Positions 30,476 through 40,957 of a stretch of 64,000 nucleotides of DNA are shown piece by piece. Position 1 is the first letter of the stretch; every line of letters begins with the position of its first letter. The position numbers and the translations under genes are program-made. The stretch comes from Tritrichomonas musculus. Its lineage: Eukaryota > Parabasalia > Tritrichomonadida > Tritrichomonadidae. The stretch is from the NCBI GenBank assembly GCA_039105265.1, contig JAPFFF010000007.1:5456001-5520000 (forward strand), in the 5' to 3' direction. Under the pieces are notes generated by a model. That model did not search any database, had not been told where the DNA came from, and was given only the letters and a program-made list of their open reading frames with translations.

Positions 30476-33400
30476 CTAAGTTGGGAACATTGAAATTAAG
30501 TTCTGAAATCTATTTCCATAGCATTTTAACTTGTCAACTATCTTTTTGTAATAGACCTTATTTCTTTGGACAATATTTCTTAAACTTGCTTGGTAGCTGC
30601 TAGAATATAAATTGAAATTGATACTCGATTTTGTATCATTTGCATTTATTTCTTGCTTTTTATTGTTTGAGGAAGATAATTTCTCTATTTTTATAGATGG
30701 GTTGACGCTATTAAAGAAAATTTTTTGAAGATGATTTTTATCATTCATTAGCAGATTATCCAAATATTGTAATGAGGTATCCATGGCTGAAGTAACAGCT
30801 GCTGAAAACATCATTACCTTCAAAGATAACTGCTTTGCCTTTTCAACTTGATGATTCAACTTTTCAAATGTTAAACCAGAAGCTGATGTCGAGTTTAATG
30901 GATCTTTAGATGATTTTGGCTTTGATTCATTTTTTTCTTCATTATTATCAGAAATATATGGACACTTATAATTAAAAACAGCCGGGAAAAAGAGAGAAAA
31001 TTCTACTGGTAAAACTTGAACAAAACCAAGCTTGAAAATTGTTCTTAGAAATATCCAAGAGTTAACTTCTGCTACACTTAAAGCGCCACAAAAAGTTCCC
31101 CAAAATTTTCGAGGAAATATGATTCTCGATGATACAAAAAGAAGGTCAACAGAGCGAAGAAGATATGGAAAACAAGAAGATTTGACAGAATAAACCAAAC
31201 TGGCCAAATAAGTTGCAAGCATCGTTCCATCGCTCAACCAATCTTCGCCTGCATATTGTGGTTTTAAAGGTTGTTGCTGCTGCTTGATTTCTTCTTCACG
31301 TGCAAGATAGAAGCTGTCTGAGTTGTCCGAGTCTGACACGCTATAGCTCATACTTAGTCGGATACCTTTGAGCCCGAAAATACTGTCAGTATTCTTTCGT
31401 CGACTTGTTTGTCGTTTTGCATCTCTTCTAAATGACATTGGAGAAGCGCTAGAGGAAAGACTAGAGATGGTTCTGATATCATTTGTATTCCCATGATATG
31501 TGTTAAAGCCAGAACTATCAAGATCTGGTACAAGTGGGCCATGTGCGTCAAAACTTTTAGCTTTAGATTCGAATTGGTTGATATTTGGTGTGCTTGTGGC
31601 ACAATCTACGCCTGTAGAAGTTAAATAATCATCAAAAGTAGTTCTCTTCTTCCCTGACTTTGATTTTTCTTTTCTTTGGCGGAAGCTTGAACGAAGCGAA
31701 GAGTTGGAAGATGATAAATCATCAGATGAGATAATAGGTACCGAAGGCTCTGATCCAATATCAAATTGATCATCATGTGAATTAAGGAAAGGAGATTTTC
31801 GAGGAGTTTTCCTGGATGAATCAAAACTACTATAATTTTGATCGGTTGATGCAAGAAGTGAAAGATTATTAGGATTGAGATTGTTTATACTGTTTAAATT
31901 GCTATTGTTTTTGTTTTCATTCGCTGTTGTCGAAGTGTAGAGAAACTTATCTTTATTTTTGAAATGGTAAGAGATTGTAGGGCATAAAATAAAATTGAAT
32001 GAAGGAACATTTGATGTGAAAGATTTGAGAAGCGATGTAATCTGAGAGCGCGAGAATAAACGATCATTTGTTTGATTAAGTAAGATTAAAGCTCTTTTTG
32101 CAAAATTAATCATTGAAATTTCCAGTTTTGGTATATCAAAGTTGATTATTTCATATATCAAATTCTTAAATGCGTCAGAATACAAAAAGGCAGACTTTAA
32201 TTTTTCGGTTTTTGAAGCAAAACCACCTGCTAGATTCATAAATGCATTTCCATTTTCTAATTTTGACAAATCATTGAAGAAATTGATCGGTGAAGGATGA
32301 AAAAGTGCCAAATGAAGATTTGGGTAGTCCATGTTTACAACGAGAAAGATAATTCGATATGCGAGACTTTTTGCTCTTTTTGCAGATTTACTTTTCTTTT
32401 TCTTCTTTCTTTTTGACTTTTTATTTTCACTTGAAGTAGAATTAGAATGAGAACTTGAACTTTTTGACTTTGATAATATTTTCATGTAATCATCCTCTTC
32501 ATTGTTTTTCTCATTTGCGTTATCATCATTAGCTTCAGCTTTTGGAAGAGTCTTAAACGATTGTGCCATTGAACAAATTGAGTTTTGTAATGAGTTAATA
32601 GTGTTTTCAACTTCATCTTTTTCATTTTTATTAATAAGTTTCAATGCCGAAAAGTTTTCCATTACACCATTATCAATATTTTGAATGATGCTTTTAAAGT
32701 TTGCTGGTTCTTCATCATTCAAAGAATATTGAGGATTAACAGGTGATAAATTGGAATCATTTTTATTATAATCATTATCAATTAAAGAAGGTCGCCTTTC
32801 TGATGGTTGTTGTGGAAGAGGTATTGATTTATTGGAAAAGATCATTGATAATGTTTTATCTTGATTATCGTTGATCTGAGCGTCATCAATTGTGCTAACT
32901 TTCCCTTCTGAATTTCCATCCTGATTTAAAACAAAAATTGGAATCCGAAGTTGAGATTTTGTTCTTGGAATAACAAATTGTTCTGATAATGTTTTTGCAG
33001 CTTCAGAAAAAGACATGAATGCAGATGAAAAAGACATCAATTTATTTCCAATATTTGAATCATCTTGATCGTTATTTTTCGCATTTTGATTTGCTTTTTT
33101 TATATTTTTATCAAGTTTATCAATAATATCGTTAGTATAACAAGTAATTATGTCATTTCTGAATAAATTAATTTTCTTAGAAAGTTGGAATAAAAGAGGA
33201 TTAAGTACCGTATTCGATATATATTCGAAAATAATATTTGAATTCCATTTTTTGAATGAAAAAAGATTTGTAAATGTATATAATGATGCACACCTGGCGC
33301 ACAATTTATAAATATTGAGAATTTCTTTGTGATTGAAATCCTTCAGATTACTAGAATCTTTTTTGGATTTCTTCTTAGAATTGGTAAACGATTCTTCATC

Positions 33401-34972
33401 TATTTGAATATTCAGGTTGTACATCATTCTTGAAATTTTATCATCACAAAATTCGTTAGAACTTTCAACAATTCTCATAAATGTTCTAAGTATTTCATAG
33501 CTCTTCATATCAAATTGGTAACAATCATTTTTGTTATAGCTTCCTATAAGCGGTTTAACATAAATTTCAAATTTAGATGGTAATGAAAATAAATATTTGA
33601 ATACGTAGACAAATTTTTGTGAAAGGATCATATCACTGGGATCACACAACTTAATAAATTTGACAAAGTCATCTGAAGTTTTAATAAATAACGAAAAATC
33701 AATTTGGCATTCTTCACAATATTGAATAAATTGAGATGGAGATTCATTATTTAATAAGAAGAGTGGAAAATCATAATATGCTCTCTCACATACAGCAGGT
33801 TGTAATATGCCTATATTTTTGTTCGGTTCAACAAATATAAATTGTGATTGAATATCATAATTTTGAATAGGAAATTTGGTAATGTAATCAATTGGTCCGA
33901 ATTCAATTGAGTCATCAATCATTAAAGCGATATTTTCATTATCCATTTCTCTTAATAGTTCAAATGTCTCTTCATCAAAGCAATAACTATTAATTTTAGT
34001 CATTTGTCCTGTATTTGGTAATGTTTTCTGGTGTGAGAACAAATCAAACTTTGATTGAAATGATTGAATATCTATTGATGTTAACCGATCGAATTCTGTT
34101 TTAGAAAGGGTTACATTAAATGCTTCATTTAATTGTTCAATTGAGCATGTTTTTGAATCTTTATTAAATAATTTTTTCCTGCATTCTTCATTATTTTTAT
34201 CAATTTTACTTCTACCAGAAAATGAACTAATTGCTGAAGGAGATGATATTGACGCCTTAATTCCAAGTTCGTTTCCAATTTCTTCAACCTTTTTTATTTT
34301 TTTATATTCTGGATATTTTTCATTCGTGATTTTGTACCAATTATTTAATGCTACATTGTATTCTTCAAAAGTATCATAACATTCTGGAATAGGTTCGGGA
34401 AGAACTAACTGAAAAAAATCATTTTGAACAAAGTGATATTTGTATGATAGGGGCCGGCCATTATAATCAGGCTCTGAAAAATTATTATCATCTTGAAAAA
34501 TATCTTCTTCACTCGAATTATAATTGGCATTTGTTATATTTGTAGAACAGTTAAAAACTTTATTTTCCAATTCTAGTAAATTGTTTGGACGGAGTGGAAG
34601 TAAAAGTGGTCCTAATTTCTTAGCTAAAGTTCTAAGAGTGTCTTTATCTCGCGGCCAAAATTCTAAATTGAAAGATCGATAAAAAAGCGTAGTGGGAACA
34701 GGTAAGATTGGAGCTCCTGAATAGTGTAAAAAATGGGATAAAATCGAATCCATCCAATTTTTGGCTTGATTGCTAAATTTTTCATAATTCTCAAAATCAG
34801 TTGGAAAAGGGAATTTCGGAAATTCAAAGTTGTCTTCTTCTTTTATTGATGAAGTTAATGTATAATTTAGATCGAATGATTCATTGGGTTTAAAAAAAAA
34901 TATTGGCATTATGGTGCGATGCATTTCGTATTTTTGTTTTTCATTGGTGATAAGATCTTCATAAGAGTCCAT
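30476..34972 (-). CDS. large protein of unknown function with low-complexity middle
   Basis: 1,498 residues from an ATG. I recognise no family. Residues 1-620 look folded, with aromatic-rich helical segments (PFPTDFENYEKF, CARCASLYTFTNLFSF). A long disordered middle, rich in Ser, Asn, Asp and Lys, spans about 630-880 and 1000-1230 and includes a lysine run near SKRKKKKKSKSAKR (about 860) that could be a nuclear localisation signal. A folded island lies between (about 880-1000, YPNLHLALFHPSPINFF). A C-terminal helical part (about 1240-1498) contains FWGTFCGALSVAEVNSW. No signal peptide or clear membrane span is present. The layout resembles a large scaffold or regulatory protein, but nothing in it fixes a function. 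Confidence 0.7.
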   Translation of the reverse strand: MDSYEDLITNEKQKYEMHRTIMPIFFFKPNESFDLNYTLTSSIKEEDNFEFPKFPFPTDFENYEKFSNQAKNWMDSILSHFLHYSGAPILPVPTTLFYRSFNLEFWPRDKDTLRTLAKKLGPLLLPLRPNNLLELENKVFNCSTNITNANYNSSEEDIFQDDNNFSEPDYNGRPLSYKYHFVQNDFFQLVLPEPIPECYDTFEEYNVALNNWYKITNEKYPEYKKIKKVEEIGNELGIKASISSPSAISSFSGRSKIDKNNEECRKKLFNKDSKTCSIEQLNEAFNVTLSKTEFDRLTSIDIQSFQSKFDLFSHQKTLPNTGQMTKINSYCFDEETFELLREMDNENIALMIDDSIEFGPIDYITKFPIQNYDIQSQFIFVEPNKNIGILQPAVCERAYYDFPLFLLNNESPSQFIQYCEECQIDFSLFIKTSDDFVKFIKLCDPSDMILSQKFVYVFKYLFSLPSKFEIYVKPLIGSYNKNDCYQFDMKSYEILRTFMRIVESSNEFCDDKISRMMYNLNIQIDEESFTNSKKKSKKDSSNLKDFNHKEILNIYKLCARCASLYTFTNLFSFKKWNSNIIFEYISNTVLNPLLFQLSKKINLFRNDIITCYTNDIIDKLDKNIKKANQNAKNNDQDDSNIGNKLMSFSSAFMSFSEAAKTLSEQFVIPRTKSQLRIPIFVLNQDGNSEGKVSTIDDAQINDNQDKTLSMIFSNKSIPLPQQPSERRPSLIDNDYNKNDSNLSPVNPQYSLNDEEPANFKSIIQNIDNGVMENFSALKLINKNEKDEVENTINSLQNSICSMAQSFKTLPKAEANDDNANEKNNEEDDYMKILSKSKSSSSHSNSTSSENKKSKRKKKKKSKSAKRAKSLAYRIIFLVVNMDYPNLHLALFHPSPINFFNDLSKLENGNAFMNLAGGFASKTEKLKSAFLYSDAFKNLIYEIINFDIPKLEISMINFAKRALILLNQTNDRLFSRSQITSLLKSFTSNVPSFNFILCPTISYHFKNKDKFLYTSTTANENKNNSNLNSINNLNPNNLSLLASTDQNYSSFDSSRKTPRKSPFLNSHDDQFDIGSEPSVPIISSDDLSSSNSSLRSSFRQRKEKSKSGKKRTTFDDYLTSTGVDCATSTPNINQFESKAKSFDAHGPLVPDLDSSGFNTYHGNTNDIRTISSLSSSASPMSFRRDAKRQTSRRKNTDSIFGLKGIRLSMSYSVSDSDNSDSFYLAREEEIKQQQQPLKPQYAGEDWLSDGTMLATYLASLVYSVKSSCFPYLLRSVDLLFVSSRIIFPRKFWGTFCGALSVAEVNSWIFLRTIFKLGFVQVLPVEFSLFFPAVFNYKCPYISDNNEEKNESKPKSSKDPLNSTSASGLTFEKLNHQVEKAKQLSLKVMMFSAAVTSAMDTSLQYLDNLLMNDKNHLQKIFFNSVNPSIKIEKLSSSNNKKQEINANDTKSSINFNLYSSSYQASLRNIVQRNKVYYKKIVDKLKCYGNRFQNLISMFPT

Positions 34973-35410
34973 ATTGTATAATATTTATGATAATAAATAT
35001 AAAAAGTTGAAGGTTTCAAAATATTCATAGAGGTTTATCAAAAATTATAAAGTTCTCACAATTATTTATTTTTTTTTTTTCAGATAGTTTAGTTCTTGCT
35101 AATTCACAAAAAGTTGGAAACTTTGATACCATCACAAAATTATTGTTTTTTCCATCATAACAAAATTCGAACATTTGCCACCATTACGATATTATGCCAG
35201 AATGCTAAATCTATAGAATCGTTAAAAAATCATAAGCCGACGTTTTAAAATAACAAAAAAAAAAAAAAAATTATGGTAATACGTATCAATAATGGTTAAG
35301 TTTATATATCGATTTTATTAGACATAACATAATTAATCTACTTATTATTTTTTCTTGTTTTTTTTAATCTTTGATTGAAAATCTTATGAAGCAATATATT
35401 ATATAACTCA
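34973..35410. other. AT-rich spacer
   Basis: This lies between two minus-strand genes. It contains a T tract (about 35069-35080) and an A tract (about 35255-35270). No gene is seen. Confidence 0.5.
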
Positions 35411-36988
35411 TCAAACATTTATTCGATTTTTATCTTGATCAGAAGATTTAATGGTATTGTCAGTTAATTGATTATCAATACTTTCGGTCTTGTCTATAAA
35501 ATTGATTGCGTATATTAATTCTGATATGTATATAATTAAGCATAAAATATCAGCGCAATTATAAACATGGAATATTTTTATAAAGTCATCTTTAAAAATG
35601 GTTTTGAAAATTTCACTTCCAATACATAAAATTAAAAATTGGGCAGCAAAAGGTATCATTGATAAAATTGGTTTCTTAATAATCAAGAGAATAGAATAAA
35701 CAGCCAAGCCGAAGCCAAGGAAAAACGATGTATAAAAAGGAATTGGTAACATTTTTGAAGCAATCTTGAGTTCTAATTCGCCTTTAATAAACCACATAGC
35801 AATTTGGTTTCTAAAAGCAATAACTGAGAAAGAAAACAATAGCCCAGTAGTTAATGATATCACCATTGTCCAAAACAAAAGTTTTTTAAGACGTTTTATA
35901 TTGCCAGATCCAAATGAGTGATTCCCTGAAGCTAAAAAAGCTACTACTATTGATGAGGGGAGTGCTTGATTAATTGAATTAATTTGATTAAAGACAGCAA
36001 AAACTCCTCCAATAGCTTGATTTATGTTTTCCAAATCATTATTGCTTGTTAAACATTTTAATATTATCATTGGAGCAAAGCAATTACCTATGAATAATAA
36101 AATGTATGGAAGAGGATATACCAAGCTTTTTAAGGTATCTTTTGACACTTTTAATGTACAAAGAAATGAAAATTTTGGCTTTAAACTAAACCTTCCAATA
36201 AACACAAATAGGATAATTAATAAAGAAAATATAGTTTCCACAACGCAATTTGACAACTTCATATATGTTGTTGATACATTACAAACAAACAAAAAAAAAG
36301 GAGATAGAACTGCACTTTGAATAATTTTGGAAGTTATTACAATTATAGCTAACAAAATTGAATTTCCAATAGATTGAAGAAAGGTGCAAGATAATGAAAA
36401 TAGATTATTGAAAGGAATGAAAAACAATAAAAATAAATTGAATCTATAATTTTCTTCCATGATATCTTCAGGTGTTCCAACAAATCGAAGGAAAGGTTTA
36501 ATCAAAAAATACAAAATTAAACCATAAAGTAAAGAAACAAAAAATGTAATTTTAAATAAATCTGCTGTAATTTGTTCTGCTTTTTCTCTTTTTCCAGATC
36601 CAATTAATGAACTAACTTGAGTAATAAAGCATTGACCAAAGAAATTTCCAATTAAAGGATATAAATTCTGAAATTGTGAAGAAAATCCAATTATTTCAAC
36701 TGCATGTGAATTTTCATCATTATTATATTTTTTCGAGATTAAATACATATTCAATGTTTCAAATAAGACTGAGACAAGATTTGATAAGGGACCAATTGAC
36801 ATTATTAATAATGTAACCAAAGGCGAATGTTTTGTAAATCTTAAATTTTCAGCTTCAATTGATGAAATTTTGTTTTTTATTGCTTCTTTTTCTGAGTTTT
36901 CTAATAGAAATGATGAATATGATGATATATTTGATTCATCATTCTGTGGCAATAATGATGCTTTGTGAAAGTTATTGCTTTCTTTCAT
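35411..36988 (-). CDS. MATE-family multidrug/organic cation antiporter
   Basis: 525 residues with about 12 membrane spans. The N-terminal 55 residues are cytosolic, Ser/Asn-rich. The first half has the MATE pattern: GPLSNLVSVLFETLN in helix 1, then QCFITQVSSLIGSGKREKAEQ, which matches the conserved start of helix 3 with its Gly and charged loop, and FLRFVGTPEDIMEENYRF. The second half has a similar loop, VAFLASGNHSFGSGNIKRLKK, reflecting the internal duplication. It should export drugs or metabolites using H+ or Na+ gradients. An Inr-like TCATTTA lies on the minus strand at 37007-37013, about 20 bases before the ATG. Confidence 0.85.
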   Translation of the reverse strand: MKESNNFHKASLLPQNDESNISSYSSFLLENSEKEAIKNKISSIEAENLRFTKHSPLVTLLIMSIGPLSNLVSVLFETLNMYLISKKYNNDENSHAVEIIGFSSQFQNLYPLIGNFFGQCFITQVSSLIGSGKREKAEQITADLFKITFFVSLLYGLILYFLIKPFLRFVGTPEDIMEENYRFNLFLLFFIPFNNLFSLSCTFLQSIGNSILLAIIVITSKIIQSAVLSPFFLFVCNVSTTYMKLSNCVVETIFSLLIILFVFIGRFSLKPKFSFLCTLKVSKDTLKSLVYPLPYILLFIGNCFAPMIILKCLTSNNDLENINQAIGGVFAVFNQINSINQALPSSIVVAFLASGNHSFGSGNIKRLKKLLFWTMVISLTTGLLFSFSVIAFRNQIAMWFIKGELELKIASKMLPIPFYTSFFLGFGLAVYSILLIIKKPILSMIPFAAQFLILCIGSEIFKTIFKDDFIKIFHVYNCADILCLIIYISELIYAINFIDKTESIDNQLTDNTIKSSDQDKNRINV

Positions 36989-37809
36989 TTCTTCTTTTCA
37001 AATAAATAAATGATGTGAAAAATAACATTTTCAGAATTTCAATATATTTTGATATGTCATTCAATTTTTCAATATGAATTTTTACCGAAATTGAAATTTA
37101 TTTAAAATTTATTAAAGAACTATCGCATGAATAAATTATTATAAAAACTTTTTAGTATATATTACCATTGTTTTGATATATAATCAAATTAATTTTTCAA
37201 TGATTTCGAATTCGGTGATCATTCATTGGTAAAATTTGATTTTCTCTCTGTTTATCAGAATTATTTATTCAAATTTCTTTGAATTCTCTCAATTTCAAAT
37301 GAAAGAATATGTCGAGATAAAATTTGACTATATTGAATGGAATGTAACTTTATAATAATTGAATAATAAATCATTACATGACAAGATCGAAAAGAATAAA
37401 TTAGACTTTTTAAAGTCTCAGATTTATAGAGAATGTGCATTCAAAAAGTTGAGTATTTTCCACTTTTTAAATGAAAAAACATCTTGTATATCATTTTTTT
37501 ATTATTTGTGTGTGTTATGCAATCATTAGCATATAAATATTTAAATAATATGTATCCAAGTCTATTTTTTATGTATTAATTATTATTTTAAGCTGCCTCT
37601 AAAATATTTTTTATGTATTAATTGGGTACAATGTGCTCTAAAATATCAACTTACTTGCATCTTGAATAATTAGTATAAGTTTGTTGTTTTGATCTTTGTC
37701 TGTTGAATCATTAAAACACACTAAATCATTTATATAATCACTGCGACGCATTCAAATTTAATTTTTAATCCTTGAATATTCCGTTTATTCGTTTTTATTT
37801 CATAAATTA
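36989..37809. other. AT-rich spacer with a short tandem duplication
   Basis: The first 30 bases are the MATE promoter. Further on, TTTTTTATGTATTAATT occurs at about 37566 and again at about 37608, each adjacent to CTCTAAAATAT, so a roughly 42-56-base unit is imperfectly duplicated. This may mark an old insertion edge of the transposon remnant downstream. No gene is seen. Confidence 0.45.
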
Positions 37810-38163
37810 ATGAAAGTTAAATATTTTTGTTGTACACCGAACAACAATAAGACTTATTTACAGCCAAGATACGGTGTAATACATCGGAATATATCCGAAT
37901 TATTAACATTACTACGTTCTTTCCCTCTCAATTATATCATATATGAAAATGAAATCGCTTCAAAAGATGAGAATTATTATATTGTTTATGATATTTATAT
38001 GGGCGGAGTGATTTATATCTACCTGAACGAGCCTATACGGTTTGTAGTTTTTCATATTTTAAAATGTATAGATACAAGCAATTTCCCTATACGTAAATTT
38101 TCAAAGTGTTTCTTCACTTTACAAATAATAATAATAATAAAAAATCAAAAACATGGAAGTTGA
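37810..38163 (+). CDS. 117-residue open frame, possibly the start of the decayed transposase
   Basis: It starts at an ATG. The protein begins MKVKYFCCTPNNNKTY and ends in an isoleucine- and lysine-rich run that looks like non-coding DNA read through. I recognise no domain. Its position just before the Mutator-like transposase fragments suggests an N-terminal transposase piece, but its sequence does not show it. It may be a chance frame. Confidence 0.3.
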   Translation: MKVKYFCCTPNNNKTYLQPRYGVIHRNISELLTLLRSFPLNYIIYENEIASKDENYYIVYDIYMGGVIYIYLNEPIRFVVFHILKCIDTSNFPIRKFSKCFFTLQIIIIIKNQKHGS

Positions 38164-38289
38164 CATTTTTAGTTTTGAGTTTGCAATTAACTTTTATACT
38201 TTTGGAACAAAATTATAATCCACTGCATACAAAACATCTGATGCTTCTTTTAGTTTGTTAAAAAAATAAGTACGCCTTTGTTCAGATAA

Positions 38290-39345
38290 CACAGAGATAG
38301 ATGCTGAAAAAATGTTATATCTTGAGACATATTAAAAACAACAAAAGTAAAATATTTATAGAAGTATTACAGTTGAAATTGATTTATTAACTCAACTAAG
38401 GAGACATCCTGGTATCGATAAAAGCTTTTTACACATAAAATGTGATCTTGAATTAGAATATGACAATAATTCAAGTATACATGGATTTTTATGGATAGTT
38501 CCATGGGCAATTGAAGCAATTACCAAGTTCCAATACTTGGAACTTGACGCGTCGTTCGAGATAACAAACCAGATGTCTTATTATGTCCACAGATAATTGT
38601 AAATGGTTTATTACTGCCGCTTGGACACTTTTTAATAGCTTCTACAAAGAATTATTAATACTTATAGGTTCAAAAGTGCTATTGGAAAACTACTTAAGTC
38701 TCAAACTTTAGAAGAATTTGAGAAGAATTTCCAAGAAACACTCGAAATCGCTAATGAATACAATAATAATCTACAAAACAAAAAAAATAATACAATTTTT
38801 TTGAAGTAGGGTTTTTTAAGATTAGACAAAATGGAGAAAAGATTTTAGCAGACAACATAAACAATGATCAATTTACAAAAAGCGTTTTATTCAAAAGAGG
38901 CATGGTTGTTGCAGATAGCAATCCTGCTGAAGGATTTCATACCAAACTGAAAACGATTGCAAACGAACGAAAAGGATTCGTTTATAACTTATCTAACCTA
39001 CAAGATTTAATTTATAAGAGACTGAAAAAAATACACAGGTGGTCTTGCAGCAGACTAGCAATAGATTTAAAAGTAATTTGCTAAAATAACAAACTAACTT
39101 GAAAAATCAACCTGTCGACAGTGGCCAATGTCAAAAAAACAAACACAGGGAGCTTATCATAGGCAATAAGCTTCCATGCATGCACATGATACAAGAAGAT
39201 TCAATCATTAAAATGACATATCCAACTTTGGATACTAACAAGTTTATAAAGGAATGCATGCACTCCACATCACCTTCAGAACTAGAAGGCGTAGTTTCGT
39301 TTCAGAACACAAAGAAAAACATATTAAAAAAAGAATGATTTCAAG
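38290..39345 (+). pseudogene. broken Mutator-like (MULE) transposase
   Basis: Pieces of one transposase read in order in different frames. A first piece runs through HPGIDKSFLHIKCD, FLWIVPWAIEAITKF and YLELDASFEITNQMSYY, which holds the catalytic aspartate of the MULE core (LDASF), and ends at a stop near 38598. Next, in another frame, is PQIIVNGLLLPLGHFLIAST, the strand that follows in intact enzymes. Then come FKSAIGKLLKSQTLEEF, and DSNPAEGFHTKLK (38902 on), matching the conserved Asn-x-x-x-Glu region. Last is a SWIM-like zinc finger end, KLPCMH (39099-39338). At least three frameshifts or stops break it. The gene at the right edge of the window has the same SNHSEGFHG and KLPCIH pattern, so both belong to one transposase class. 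No terminal repeats could be fixed with certainty. Confidence 0.7.
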
Positions 39346-40957
39346 TTACAATAAAAATGCTTTTACAGAAGAAACTGAGGAAGTGTTTATAGGAATAATA
39401 ATGGATGTACTAAATTAGAGGTATTCATGTAGAGAAATTGACGAAATATTTTAATTTTGATCATATTTTCTTTATTTTTATTTTGTAACTAAGAATATAC
39501 TTTAATGGATAAGAATTTTATACTCTTATTTTTGAGATATTTCTATTTTTATTTTTCTGAATAAAAATTGTTTTATAATTGAGAGGCTATATAATTTTTT
39601 TATATAAAAGTTTATGAAATATAAATATGTATTTGATTATGTTTAATTAATTATTATATTACATATATTTTGATAACATATCAATAGTTATATGTTTTAA
39701 AAACATTCTTTTTCTAGAGATACACTTGTTTATATTTTATTTTATTTTTAAAAAATTTTTAACTTTTTCAGTTATTATATTTTTAATATTGAAATAATAA
39801 ACATTTTTTATCCTAGTAGTATTTTTATTAAAACATAATTTTATTTTATATATATAGTATATATTATTTATTTTATACTATAATAATTTTATATTTAAGT
39901 TTTACATAATATATTATATAGATAAATTAACAAAAAAAAAATGAAAAATTCAATTAAACGATGATTATAAATTGAATTTTTTAAAAAATAAGTTGGCTTG
40001 TATTGTGATTATTTTTTGGTTTTCAATATATTAAATATTATAATTATTTTAACAATATTGTAATTAATAATTATACTTTATAAAAAATATTTTTATTAAT
40101 ATTTTTATGAAGATGAGCAAATTTATATTTTTCAATAATCACTTCACAATTAACTTCACTTCACCGAAAATAATCATCTCACGTCACTAAAAAATAATAA
40201 CGTACATAAATACGATGAAAAATAATTCAAAATAAAGCAAAATATTAATTACATTTTTCTTTAAAATGAGAGTATAAAGTAACTTATTTACATAATAAAA
40301 TTTATTTAAATATTTATTAATATTATATTGTACAATTAGTATATAATTATTTCGTAAATCAATTGAGAAATAAGTCATTTTCTTAATTTTTTTATGTGAA
40401 TTAGTATTTAAATCTATATATGGCTAATAAATTTGGTATACAACAGATAATATATTTTATAAATAAAATGCAAAATATTATTATTGATTTGTAATTCATA
40501 AATATTTTATTTGACTCGAGATATAGACGAAACATTATTTTTTAAATGGTTTTTAAATTCTCAACATCCATTAAAACCAATTATGGCAAATGTCAGTATT
40601 GGATATATAGAAGTTAATAATCTTAATATTTTTTCATAAGATAAAATATTCGTTCAATTAAAGTAAAAATAAAAAAATCAAATAACGAGTTTTTACTTCA
40701 CATGAATACCTCTACTAAATTTGGGCCTCCCCTAAACAAAATTAGATGATTTTAGTAGTTGCTTAACAACTGATTTGATAGCATGCAAATATGATTTAAC
40801 TCTATTTAGAGAAAATAAAAGAAAGTATATAGCAAATACAAAAAAGTTAAGTATAGTTTTTTAAAAACAAAATTGTGAACAATTCTATATAATAGTGAAT
40901 ATATTCTATGAGATTTTTGAATACAAGTGAATCAATTTAATATGAAGATATTTTTTA
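39346..40957. other. 1.6 kb extremely AT-rich spacer with a 15-base inverted repeat
   Basis: No gene is seen. TAGAGGTATTCATGT at 39416-39430 is exactly complementary to ACATGAATACCTCTA at 40700-40714, which may be a remnant of terminal repeats of a 1.3 kb element or of the adjoining transposon. The last 40 bases lead into the amidohydrolase gene without a clean Inr (TCAATTT at about 40931). Confidence 0.4.

Noticed and set aside
39480-40700. small open frames in the AT-rich desert, such as 40187-40378
   Set aside because: They consist of Tyr/Asn/Ile/Leu runs expected from AT-rich DNA and show no domain or promoter.
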